This document shows positions 57,211-64,000 of a DNA stretch of 64,000 bases, piece by piece. The stretch is from Bifidobacterium breve. GTDB lineage: Bacteria > Actinomycetota > Acidimicrobiia > Acidimicrobiales > Acidimicrobilacustridaceae. Where the stretch lies: the NCBI GenBank assembly GCA_945878725.1, contig CAMCTY010000001.1, positions 62,001 to 126,000 of the forward strand, read 5' to 3'. Each line of letters begins with the position of its first letter. The stretch's first letter is position 1. The notes under the pieces were generated by a model. That model was given only the letters and a program-made list of their open reading frames with translations, was not told where the DNA came from and ran no database searches. The translations under genes were made by a program, and so were the position numbers.

Positions 57211-57245
57211 CTCGTACCTTTGGGTTCGGGAGGTTTCTTCGTTTT
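57208..57245 (+). terminator. leuA attenuator terminator
   Basis: CCTCTCGTACC pairs with GGTTCGGGAGG in 10 of 11 positions (one G-T pair, one T-T mismatch) around TTTG, followed by TTTCTTCGTTTT. Confidence 0.75.
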
Positions 57246-57261
57246 GCGGCTCAGTCAACCC

Positions 57262-57322
57262 GATAGCAGTCAGTCCGATAGCAATCAGTTCAGCAGCAAT
57301 CAACCCAGCAGCAATCAACCAG
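57262..57322. repeat. short CAGCAATCAAC-type repeats before leuA
   Basis: Degenerate copies of AGCAGTCAG/AGCAATCAG and two close copies of CAGCAGCAATCAACC fill the region between the attenuator and the leuA ribosome site. Such A-rich, unstructured sequence may keep the start accessible. Confidence 0.6.
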
Positions 57323-57341
57323 AAGTGAAAGGCAGCCTTCC

Positions 57342-58937
57342 ATGGCCTCCACCCCCGAATCTGTAACTCCCAAGACCGACGCTGATCGCGTGATCATCTT
57401 CGACACGACGCTGCGCGACGGCGAGCAGTCGCCGGGTATCTCGCTCGACGAGGGGGAGAAGCTCGAGATCGCGGAGCAACTGGCGAGGCTCGGGGTTGAT
57501 GTGATCGAGGCCGGCTTCCCTATCGCCAGTCAGGGCGACTTTGAATCCGTGCAGGCCATTGCCCGTAGCGTTTCGGGTCCGATCATCTGCGGCCTGTCCC
57601 GCACGGCGTTGGGCGATATCGATCGTTGTTGGGAGGCCATCGAGCCGGCCGCTCGTCGGCGCATCCATGTCTTCATCGCGACGAGTGAGACACACATGGT
57701 CCACAAGCTGCGCATGACTCGCGATCAGGTGAAGGCCGAAGCAGCCTCGGGCGTGGCCCGGGCGCGTGAGTACACCGAGGACGTCGAGTTCTCGCCGGAG
57801 GACGCGTCGCGTTCCGACTTCGAATTCATGTGCGAGGTTCTGCAGATCGCCGTCGACAACGGAGCGACGACGTTGAACATTCCGGACACAGTTGGTTTTG
57901 CGGTGCCGGATGAATATGCACAACGGCTCGCCAACGTTCGCAAGGTAGTCAAAGGTGACTATGTCGTTTCGACGCACTGCCACAATGACCTCGGGCTGGC
58001 CGTGGCGAATTCGCTTGCGGCGGTGCAACTGGGCGCACGTCAGATCGAATGTGCGGTCAACGGTTTGGGTGAGCGGGCTGGTAACGCGGCACTTGAAGAG
58101 ATCGTCATGGCACTGCGCACGCGTGCCGATTTCTTCGGCGGTATCGACACCGGCATCAAGTCCGAAGAACTGGCGCGGACGAGTCGTTTGGTTAGTCGCC
58201 TGACCGGCTACCCGGTGCAGTACAACAAGGCTGTTGTCGGCCGTAACGCATTTGCCCACGAGTCAGGCATTCACCAGCACGGTGTGCTGAACGAGCGCAC
58301 TACCTACGAGATCATGGATCCGGCTGCGGTGGGTCAGGGCGAATCCAAGATTGTTCTGGGTAAGCACTCTGGCCGGCATGCGTTTGCCGACACGCTCAAG
58401 AAGATGGGATACGACCTGAGTGGCGACGCACTGAATCAGGTCTTCACCCGCTTCAAGGAACTGGCCGATCGCAAGGTGGAACTGAGCGATGCCGATCTTG
58501 AGGCGCTGGTCGCCGAAGAGGTTGGCGACACCGTTCGCTACGCGTTCTCGCTTGTCGCGATTGAATGCAGCGGTGGAACCAACTCCACGCCGACGGCCTC
58601 GATCGTGCTGGACCATGACGGCGAGAAGCTCGAAGCTTCGGCTGAAGGCGATGGCATGGTCGACGCTGCGTGTAAGGCGATCCGAATTGCAACAGGCATC
58701 GATGGCAACCTCACCGACTACGCGGTGACATCCGTAACCGGTGGCGTGGATGCGCTCGCAGATGTTGCTCTGCGTTTCGATGTCGATGGCGTATCGATGC
58801 CCGGTCGCGGGCTGTCGACCGATGTCGTCGAGGCCTCGGCTCGTGCCTTTCTCAACGCGATCAACCGGATCGTCAGGGTGCGCGATTCAGGGGAGAACCC
58901 GAACTCGGTGTCGCGACCTGGTTCAATCACTCCCTGA
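57342..58937 (+). CDS. leuA: 2-isopropylmalate synthase
   Basis: First committed step of leucine synthesis, condensing acetyl-CoA with 2-ketoisovalerate. The 531-residue protein has FDTTLRDGEQSPGISL at the start of the TIM barrel, THCHNDLGLAVANSLAA metal ligands, NGLGERAGNA and the HESGIHQHGVL and LGKHSGRHAF motifs. A C-terminal LeuA regulatory domain (about 395-515) binds leucine. Expression is controlled by the leader attenuator upstream. Confidence 0.95.
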   Translation: MASTPESVTPKTDADRVIIFDTTLRDGEQSPGISLDEGEKLEIAEQLARLGVDVIEAGFPIASQGDFESVQAIARSVSGPIICGLSRTALGDIDRCWEAIEPAARRRIHVFIATSETHMVHKLRMTRDQVKAEAASGVARAREYTEDVEFSPEDASRSDFEFMCEVLQIAVDNGATTLNIPDTVGFAVPDEYAQRLANVRKVVKGDYVVSTHCHNDLGLAVANSLAAVQLGARQIECAVNGLGERAGNAALEEIVMALRTRADFFGGIDTGIKSEELARTSRLVSRLTGYPVQYNKAVVGRNAFAHESGIHQHGVLNERTTYEIMDPAAVGQGESKIVLGKHSGRHAFADTLKKMGYDLSGDALNQVFTRFKELADRKVELSDADLEALVAEEVGDTVRYAFSLVAIECSGGTNSTPTASIVLDHDGEKLEASAEGDGMVDAACKAIRIATGIDGNLTDYAVTSVTGGVDALADVALRFDVDGVSMPGRGLSTDVVEASARAFLNAINRIVRVRDSGENPNSVSRPGSITP

Positions 58938-58969
58938 TCGAACCGAGATCACTCTCGGCCAACCGACAA

Positions 58970-59566
58970 CTACTTCGAAGTGGAAGGCATCCAGCTCGGA
59001 CGAGTCTTCTCGAATTCGGTGATGGCAGCTTCGTGCTGGAGCGTGATGCCGATGTCGTCGAGTCCATTCAGGAAGCGGTCCTGAGTGGCGTCGTCGAGGG
59101 GGAACTCGATATCGATCCCGAGCGATGGGGCGATCACCCGGCGGGTGGCGATGTCGATCGTGATCTCGGTAGTGGGATCGGCTTCGACGGCCCGGAGCAA
59201 TTGCTCAGCGATCTCGGGTGAGACGATCACGGGCACGAGACCGTTCTTGGTCGAGTTGTTCCGGAAGATGTCGCCAAAGCGTTGTGTGATGACAGCCTTG
59301 AATCCGTAATCCATGATTGACCACACGGCGTGTTCGCGTGAGGAACCCACGCCGAAGTTAGGCCCGGCTATCAGGATGGATGCGCCGCCGAATTGCGGAA
59401 GGTTCATGACGAACTCGGGATCCTCGCGCCATTCAGAGAACAGCCCGGCTCCGAAGCCCGTACGCTCGACACGCTTGAGCCAGTCGCTAGGGATGATCTG
59501 ATCGGTGTCGACGTCTGAACGGTCGAGTGGCACCGCAGTGCCGGTGATGGTGATGACTGGTTCCAT
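58970..59566 (-). CDS. leuD: 3-isopropylmalate dehydratase small subunit
   Basis: 198-residue small subunit that completes the isomerase active site. DRSDVDTDQIIPSDWLKR and NFGVGSSREHAVWSI are the key motifs. Follows leuC after 21 bases with GAGGGA before its ATG. It is convergent with leuA. Confidence 0.96.
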   Translation of the reverse strand: MEPVITITGTAVPLDRSDVDTDQIIPSDWLKRVERTGFGAGLFSEWREDPEFVMNLPQFGGASILIAGPNFGVGSSREHAVWSIMDYGFKAVITQRFGDIFRNNSTKNGLVPVIVSPEIAEQLLRAVEADPTTEITIDIATRRVIAPSLGIDIEFPLDDATQDRFLNGLDDIGITLQHEAAITEFEKTRPSWMPSTSK

Positions 59567-59587
59567 GATGTGCTCAGTCCCTCTTGT

Positions 59588-60994
59588 TCAGGCCAGATCG
59601 CGGGGATCGGCGAAAGTTCCGGAGATGGCGGTGGCGGCAGCGACGGCGGGGGAGACGAGATGCGTCCGTCCGCCCTTGCCCTGACGTCCTTCGAAGTTGC
59701 GGTTGGAGGTAGATGCCGAACGCTCGCCGGGAGCGAGCTTGTCGGGGTTCATGGCGAGGCACATTGAGCAGCCCGGTTCGCGCCAGTCGAATCCTGCTGC
59801 GATGAAGATCTTGTCGAGACCCTCGGCCTCGGCTTGACCCTTCACGGCAAACGAACCCGGAACCACCATGGCTCGGATGCCTGCGGCAACCTGACGTCCT
59901 TCGGCAACGGCCGCAGCAGCACGGAGATCTTCGATGCGGCTGTTGGTACAGGAGCCGATGAACACGGTCTGTACGGGAATGTCGCGCACCGGCGTGCCGG
60001 CGGTGATGCCCATGTACTCGAGGGCGCGGCGAGCGGCATCACGCTCACCGGAATCGGCGAAGGAATCGGGATCGGGGATAAGGCCATCGAGTTCGATGAC
60101 CTGGCCGGGGTTGGTTCCCCACGATACGAACGGCCGCAGCTTTGTGGCGTCGATCGTGACGGTCTTGTCGTAGGTCGCACCTTCGTCGGTGGGCAGCGTG
60201 CGCCAGTACTCGACGGCTGCATCCCAGTCGGCTCCGGTAGGGGCATGCAAGCGACCCTTGAGATACTCGAAGGTCGTTTCATCGGGAGCGATGAGTCCGG
60301 CCTTCGCGCCTGCTTCGATCGACATATTGCAGACGGTCATGCGGCCTTCCATCGACAGGCTGCGGATCGCCGAGCCCCGGTATTCGATGACCGAGCCGAT
60401 GCCACCGCCGGTGCCGATGCGACCGATGATGGCGAGGATGAGGTCCTTGGCGGTGACGCCATCGGGAAGTTCGCCTTCGACTTCAATGGCCATGGTGCCC
60501 GGCTTGTTCTGCGGCAGCGTTTGGGTGGCGAGGACGTGCTCAACCTCGCTGGTTCCAATGCCGAAGGCGAGCGCACCAAATGCGCCATGCGTCGCGGTGT
60601 GGCTGTCGCCGCACACGATGGTCATGCCTGGCATGGTGAGACCCTGTTCCGGACCGATCACGTGCACGATGCCCTGTCCGGGTGTTCCCATCGCGTGTTC
60701 GACGATGTCGAACTCGGCGGTGTTGGCCCGGAGCACATCGACCTGCTTGCGCGAGATCGGATCGGCGATGGGCTGATCAATGTCGGCGGTGGGGACGTTG
60801 TGATCCTCAGTGGCGACGGTCAGCTCGGCGCGGCGGACACCGCGGTTGCCGAGGCGAAGCCCGTCGAACGCCTGCGGCGAGGTGACCTCGTGCACAAGGT
60901 GCAGGTCGATGTAGAGCAGATCGGGTTCACCATCAGCTTGGCGGACCAAGTGATCGTCCCAGATTTTCTCGGAGAGCGTGCGGGCTTTGGCCAT
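59588..60994 (-). CDS. leuC: 3-isopropylmalate dehydratase large subunit
   Basis: 468-residue aconitase-family subunit isomerising 2- to 3-isopropylmalate. [20 protein letters not shown] is the start. The [4Fe-4S] cysteines are in [15 protein letters not shown] and [33 protein letters not shown] is the substrate region. GAGGGAAGG precedes the ATG. The divergent IclR gene and shared operator indicate control by NdgR/LtbR. Confidence 0.97.
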   Translation of the reverse strand: MAKARTLSEKIWDDHLVRQADGEPDLLYIDLHLVHEVTSPQAFDGLRLGNRGVRRAELTVATEDHNVPTADIDQPIADPISRKQVDVLRANTAEFDIVEHAMGTPGQGIVHVIGPEQGLTMPGMTIVCGDSHTATHGAFGALAFGIGTSEVEHVLATQTLPQNKPGTMAIEVEGELPDGVTAKDLILAIIGRIGTGGGIGSVIEYRGSAIRSLSMEGRMTVCNMSIEAGAKAGLIAPDETTFEYLKGRLHAPTGADWDAAVEYWRTLPTDEGATYDKTVTIDATKLRPFVSWGTNPGQVIELDGLIPDPDSFADSGERDAARRALEYMGITAGTPVRDIPVQTVFIGSCTNSRIEDLRAAAAVAEGRQVAAGIRAMVVPGSFAVKGQAEAEGLDKIFIAAGFDWREPGCSMCLAMNPDKLAPGERSASTSNRNFEGRQGKGGRTHLVSPAVAAATAISGTFADPRDLA

Positions 60995-61102
60995 GGGTGC
61001 CTTCCCTCGTGTCGACCAACTGGCGTTGGTGCGGATTCAGATCGATTGTTGATGCGCATGTCGCAGGTGCCCGGGCGAGGTGCTTGGAGCTCGGGTGCTT
61101 GT

Positions 61103-61119
61103 GTCTCATATAGTGAGAC
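61103..61119. promoter_or_regulatory. inverted repeat operator between leuC and the IclR regulator
   Basis: GTCTCA-TATAG-TGAGAC (6-bp arms, 5-base centre) lies in the divergent region, just before the TAATCT -10 box of the regulator gene. It is the likely binding site of the IclR protein on both promoters. Confidence 0.65.
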
Positions 61120-61121
61120 GT

Positions 61122-61127
61122 TAATCT
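61122..61127 (+). promoter_or_regulatory. -10 element for the IclR gene
   Basis: TAATCT ends 6 bases before the GTG at 61134. Confidence 0.5.
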
Positions 61128-61133
61128 TGCCCT

Positions 61134-61802
61134 GTGGGAAACAGTGTAGGTGGTGTGGGAGTCCTCGACAAGGCGGTGGAGGTCCTTGCCGCTCTTGAGG
61201 AACGTCCCCTGGCGTTGGCCGAGTTGGTCGAGGTGACCGGCTTGCCCCGCGCTACAGCTCACCGTCTTGCCAAAGCCCTTGAGTCGCACGGACTAGTCCG
61301 TCGAGAGGCTGACGGACGCTTCGCTCTGGGCACTCGCCTGATCGCGCTCGGTCGAGTCGCCGCCGATGGACTGCCGCTCGCTCAGGCCGCCAGCGAAGCC
61401 TTGTTGGTTCTGCGGGACTCGACCGGTGAAAGCGTGCAGTTGTTCATTCGGGAAGGAGATCGGCGCGTGTGTATCGCCGCGCTTCAGTCTCTCCATGGCT
61501 TGCGGACAATCGTTCCGCTCGGAGCAAGCCTCCCGCTCGATGCTGGTTCGGCCGGCAAAGTCCTCTCCGGGGTCCCTAAACGATCATCGGAGGGTTGGGT
61601 CGAGAGCATCGGCGAACGTGAGGCCGGTGTTGCGTCGGTCTCTGCTCCGATTCGCGATTCAAATGGCACAGTTGTGGCTGCGGTGAGCGTCTCCGGACCG
61701 ATCGAACGTACAACGCGTCACCCGGGGCGGCAGTACGGTTCGATGGTGGCCACTGCAGCTCGACAGATCGAAGTCGACGCCGGATTGCGGCTTGAACCGT
61801 GA
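61134..61802 (+). CDS. IclR family regulator, NdgR/LtbR type
   Basis: 222-residue regulator. The winged helix (about 8-65) has LAELVEVTGLPRATAHRLAKAL. The effector domain carries LVLRDSTGESVQLFIREGDRRVC, LPLDAGSAGKVL and ASVSAPIRDSNG. In Streptomyces and Corynebacterium the regulator divergent from leuCD is NdgR/LtbR, controlling leucine and related genes. The gene's position, the palindrome between the genes and the leaderless GTG fit that role. Autoregulation is likely. Confidence 0.88.
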   Translation: MGNSVGGVGVLDKAVEVLAALEERPLALAELVEVTGLPRATAHRLAKALESHGLVRREADGRFALGTRLIALGRVAADGLPLAQAASEALLVLRDSTGESVQLFIREGDRRVCIAALQSLHGLRTIVPLGASLPLDAGSAGKVLSGVPKRSSEGWVESIGEREAGVASVSAPIRDSNGTVVAAVSVSGPIERTTRHPGRQYGSMVATAARQIEVDAGLRLEP

Positions 61803-61821
61803 TCCCGACTTTTACGAACGG

Positions 61822-61827
61822 TACGTT
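61822..61827 (+). promoter_or_regulatory. -10 element for Ppx/GppA gene
   Basis: TACGTT ends 6 bases before the ATG at 61834. Confidence 0.4.
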
Positions 61828-61833
61828 GCCTCG

Positions 61834-63426
61834 ATGACCGACCGTCCGATTGCTGCGATCGATATCGGAACTAATTCGTTTCATATGGTTGTTGCCCGCG
61901 TCGGCGCACTGGCTGATGACGATGAATCAATCCATGGTCCGTCTTTTGATGTGATCGCTCGCGAAAAGGAAATCGTTCGGCTCGGTTCCAGCTCCGGCGA
62001 CATGAAGCGGCTCGATCCTGATGCCATCGACCGTGGGGTGGCCGCACTCATCCGTCTGGGTCGACTGGCATCGGTCAACGATGCTGAGGTTTTTGCGGTG
62101 GCGACCAGCGCGGTTCGCGAAGCCGAGAATGCCGACGAATTCATCGACAGGGTTCGAGTCGAGGCCGGCATTGAGATTGATGTGGTTTCAGGCGTAGAGG
62201 AGGCCCGGCTCATCCATCTCGGCGTCCTCCAGGCGGTGCCGGTCTACGACCGGCGACTCCTCCTGATCGACATCGGGGGCGGCAGCACGGAGATCCTTGT
62301 CGGCGAGCGAGGCGAGACGATCGTCGCCGGCAGCCTGAAACTTGGTGCAATCCGACTGACCCGTCGGTTCTTTCGCGGCGAGCGATTGCACCCTGGGGCG
62401 GTTGAAGCCTGTCGTCGTCACATTCGCTCGGCGCTCGTGCCGATGGTCCGCGAGGCGGGCCGGGCCGGATTTGAGGTGGCCATCGCTTCGTCGGGAACAG
62501 CCGAGACAATTGCGGCAATGTCAAATGCGAGAAACGTCGGGGGATCGCTGCGCACGCTCAACAATTTTGTGTTGACCAGGCCTGACGTCGAGCGTTCGGT
62601 GGCCGATCTCGTGGCCGCCTCGACGAATGACGAGCGGCGAAAACTCCCGGGTATGGACCCGAGTCGCGCCGACATCATCCTTGGCGGCGCGCTCGTCCTT
62701 GAACAGGCGATGATCGAACTCGGAATCGATGAACTCATCATCTCCGATTCGGCCCTGCGTGAGGGTGTGCTGCTCGACGCTCTGTCGCGCCGGCGGGGAG
62801 CGACGCTGCATCATCTGCACGATCTACGTCGGCGCAGCGTGCTTCATCTTGCCGAGTCAATGGACGAGGATTCCCGCCACTCAGCCCGCACCGCGGCTTT
62901 GGCCCTCGAACTCTTTGATGCCACGGCGGATCTTCATGGTCTCGGCGACGACTCTCGAGAACTGCTCGAGGCAGCCGCACTGTTGGCGAACGTCGGACTG
63001 TTCATCTCGCATTCGGAACATCACAAGCACAGCTATTACGTGATCCGGAACTCAGATCGCCTGACGGGCTTCACCGATCATGAGATCGAACTGATCGCGC
63101 AGATAGCCCGCTATCACCGCAAGAGTGCGCCCAAGTTGAAGCATCCGGAGTTCGCGCGGTTGCGGCCCGACGATCAGCATCGAGTGCGCGCATTGGCCGG
63201 AGTCCTGCGCATCGGAATCGCGCTTGATCGTTCGCATGCTGGTCATGTGAACGCGCTGATCGTGCGAGACGCAGTATCTGACATTCCCGATGGGTTGCCC
63301 GGTCTCGATATTCTCGTGGCCTCAACTGAGGGTGCTGATATCTCGCTCGAGCTTCAGACCGCCGACGAGCGCAAGTCGCTTCTTGAAGAAGTTCTCCTAC
63401 GTCGTGTGAAAATTGAAGCTTCATAG
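61834..63426 (+). CDS. Ppx/GppA family phosphatase
   Basis: 530-residue exopolyphosphatase or guanosine pentaphosphatase. The ASKHA N-terminal domain has AAIDIGTNSFHMVVARV and LLIDIGGGSTEILVGE. A C-terminal HD-like domain (about 345-485) contains HSEHHKHSYYVIRNSDRL and IARYHRKSAPK. This resembles long bacterial Ppx rather than the short mycobacterial form. The ATG at 61834 gives the standard start and the leaderless spacing; an earlier ATG at 61792 overlaps the IclR gene. Confidence 0.9.
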   Translation: MTDRPIAAIDIGTNSFHMVVARVGALADDDESIHGPSFDVIAREKEIVRLGSSSGDMKRLDPDAIDRGVAALIRLGRLASVNDAEVFAVATSAVREAENADEFIDRVRVEAGIEIDVVSGVEEARLIHLGVLQAVPVYDRRLLLIDIGGGSTEILVGERGETIVAGSLKLGAIRLTRRFFRGERLHPGAVEACRRHIRSALVPMVREAGRAGFEVAIASSGTAETIAAMSNARNVGGSLRTLNNFVLTRPDVERSVADLVAASTNDERRKLPGMDPSRADIILGGALVLEQAMIELGIDELIISDSALREGVLLDALSRRRGATLHHLHDLRRRSVLHLAESMDEDSRHSARTAALALELFDATADLHGLGDDSRELLEAAALLANVGLFISHSEHHKHSYYVIRNSDRLTGFTDHEIELIAQIARYHRKSAPKLKHPEFARLRPDDQHRVRALAGVLRIGIALDRSHAGHVNALIVRDAVSDIPDGLPGLDILVASTEGADISLELQTADERKSLLEEVLLRRVKIEAS

Positions 63427-63505
63427 TCCCGGTATGACAATTGACCGATCAAGAGGCGGGTTACTTCAAAAATGTCAGGGGTTCGTGAGCTAGACCTAGT
63501 TCACG

Positions 63506-64000
63506 ATGATGATTTTTCGGAAATTAAAGCGTCACGATGTTCGATTTTTCCGAGGGGCACTCGTCTTTCTCGCCTTGACGGTTCTGCTTCCAAGTTGCTT
63601 GGTGAACCAGTTAAACATTTCGCCCAACGACAAGCTTTCGCCGAGTACTCCCACGACCAGACCGGTGAGTCGGCCGAACATCTCTTATGGAACGGACCCA
63701 CTTCAGAAGCTGGATCTCTATCTTCCTGCAGTCGCTCCAATTGGCATCATCATTTTCTTCCACTCAGGTGGTTGGTGCTGCGGAGATAAGGCAGAAATTG
63801 ACCCTCTCACTCTTTCTCAAATTGATCGCGGGTATGCAGTTGCATCCGTGAATTACCGATTGGTTTCTGGAACGACGGACGAGGGTGTCCTAGTCGATGG
63901 GATAAGCCGAAGGGAGGCGCCGTCGAGCGGTACGGAAGTGACCGCAGAGATGCAGTTGGCTGATGGCGATCAAGCGGTGAGATTCATCAAGGCGTTCTGG
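63506..64000 (+). CDS. lipoprotein alpha/beta hydrolase (esterase), partial at window end
   Basis: The frame opened by ATG ATG at 63506 stays open to the last base, giving 165 codons without a stop. The N-terminus has a signal ending in LTVLLPSC, a lipobox. Then come ISYGTDPLQKLDLYLP, the oxyanion motif FFHSGGWCCGDK and YAVASVNYRL, typical of carboxylesterase/lipase (HGGG) enzymes. The catalytic Ser and His lie beyond the window. The DNA is visibly richer in A and T than the rest of the window. Confidence 0.75.
   Translation, partial: MMIFRKLKRHDVRFFRGALVFLALTVLLPSCLVNQLNISPNDKLSPSTPTTRPVSRPNISYGTDPLQKLDLYLPAVAPIGIIIFFHSGGWCCGDKAEIDPLTLSQIDRGYAVASVNYRLVSGTTDEGVLVDGISRREAPSSGTEVTAEMQLADGDQAVRFIKAFW

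Noticed and set aside
57060-57341. T-box before leuA
   Set aside because: No T-box bulge motif or specifier stem was seen, whereas a leader peptide with Leu codons and a terminator is present.
59834-61198. 454-codon open frame opposite leuC and its promoter
   Set aside because: It is antisense to leuC and runs through the leuC-IclR regulatory region. Composition is typical of a shadow frame.
63472-63789. 105-codon frame near the window end
   Set aside because: It is a shadow of the esterase gene, which reads in another frame and shows a signal peptide and esterase motifs.

Overview
This 64 kb window is a gene-dense, high-GC chromosomal segment from a member of the Actinomycetota. The deep actinobacterial synteny, the indirect GatCAB amidotransferase, mycothiol-type redox chemistry (inferred), an F420-type LLM oxidoreductase and an NdgR-leuCD divergon point to the phylum. 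The overall gene mix, and the absence of mycolate, spore or Streptomyces-type genes, suggest a free-living Acidimicrobiia-like lineage, but that class-level call is inference. There are no rRNA genes, CRISPR arrays, insertion sequences or prophage genes. One tRNA gene (Ala, CGC) is present.

Region 1 (1-5.6 kb): galU, a moeA/glp homologue, moaA, a bicupin on the opposite strand, moaC, and a small membrane protein that fits SepX/GlpR. This resembles the actinobacterial galU-glp-moaC-sepX neighbourhood, which joins molybdenum-cofactor-type proteins to cell division. Region 2 (5.6-16.6 kb): tRNA-Ala, a thiolase, an isochorismatase-fold protein lacking its catalytic residues, a TetR regulator, two tandem PIG-V-like mannosyltransferase membrane proteins, an LLM oxidoreductase, Sua5/TsaC, a Tat-exported sulfite-oxidase-fold molybdoenzyme, an acyl desaturase behind a perfect 20-bp palindrome, and class II fructose bisphosphatase.

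Region 3 (16.6-30.9 kb): a J-domain protein, an alpha/beta hydrolase, an MFS transporter with a DsbA-like protein, NfuA-like scaffold, MeaB, secreted and lipoprotein unknowns, enoyl-CoA hydratase, rhomboid protease, cysteine desulfurase with mnmA, and a short MetE-like zinc protein. Region 4 (31-42.4 kb): ligA, a HAD phosphatase, a PASTA Ser/Thr kinase, an MFS exporter, an SCP2 protein and gatCAB.

Region 5 (42.5-63.4 kb) is an amino-acid biosynthesis block: ilvD, ilvBNC, metY, serC, an aminotransferase, an S9 peptidase, serA, leuA, leuDC, a divergent NdgR-type IclR regulator and Ppx/GppA. It follows the same general order as the iscS-mnmA-ligA-gatCAB-ilvBNC-serA-leuCD stretch of mycobacteria, but leuB is absent and leuA sits after serA. 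The window ends inside an AT-richer lipoprotein esterase gene.

The most interesting signals are at the DNA level. First, both ilvB and leuA are preceded by a short leader peptide rich in the relevant branched-chain codons, followed by a terminator hairpin; leuA also has a plausible antiterminator. Second, more than twenty genes lacking a Shine-Dalgarno sequence carry a TAnnnT or CAnnnT -10 hexamer ending 6-8 nt before the start codon, which indicates widespread leaderless transcription and was used here to choose starts. No clearly novel multi-gene system was found.
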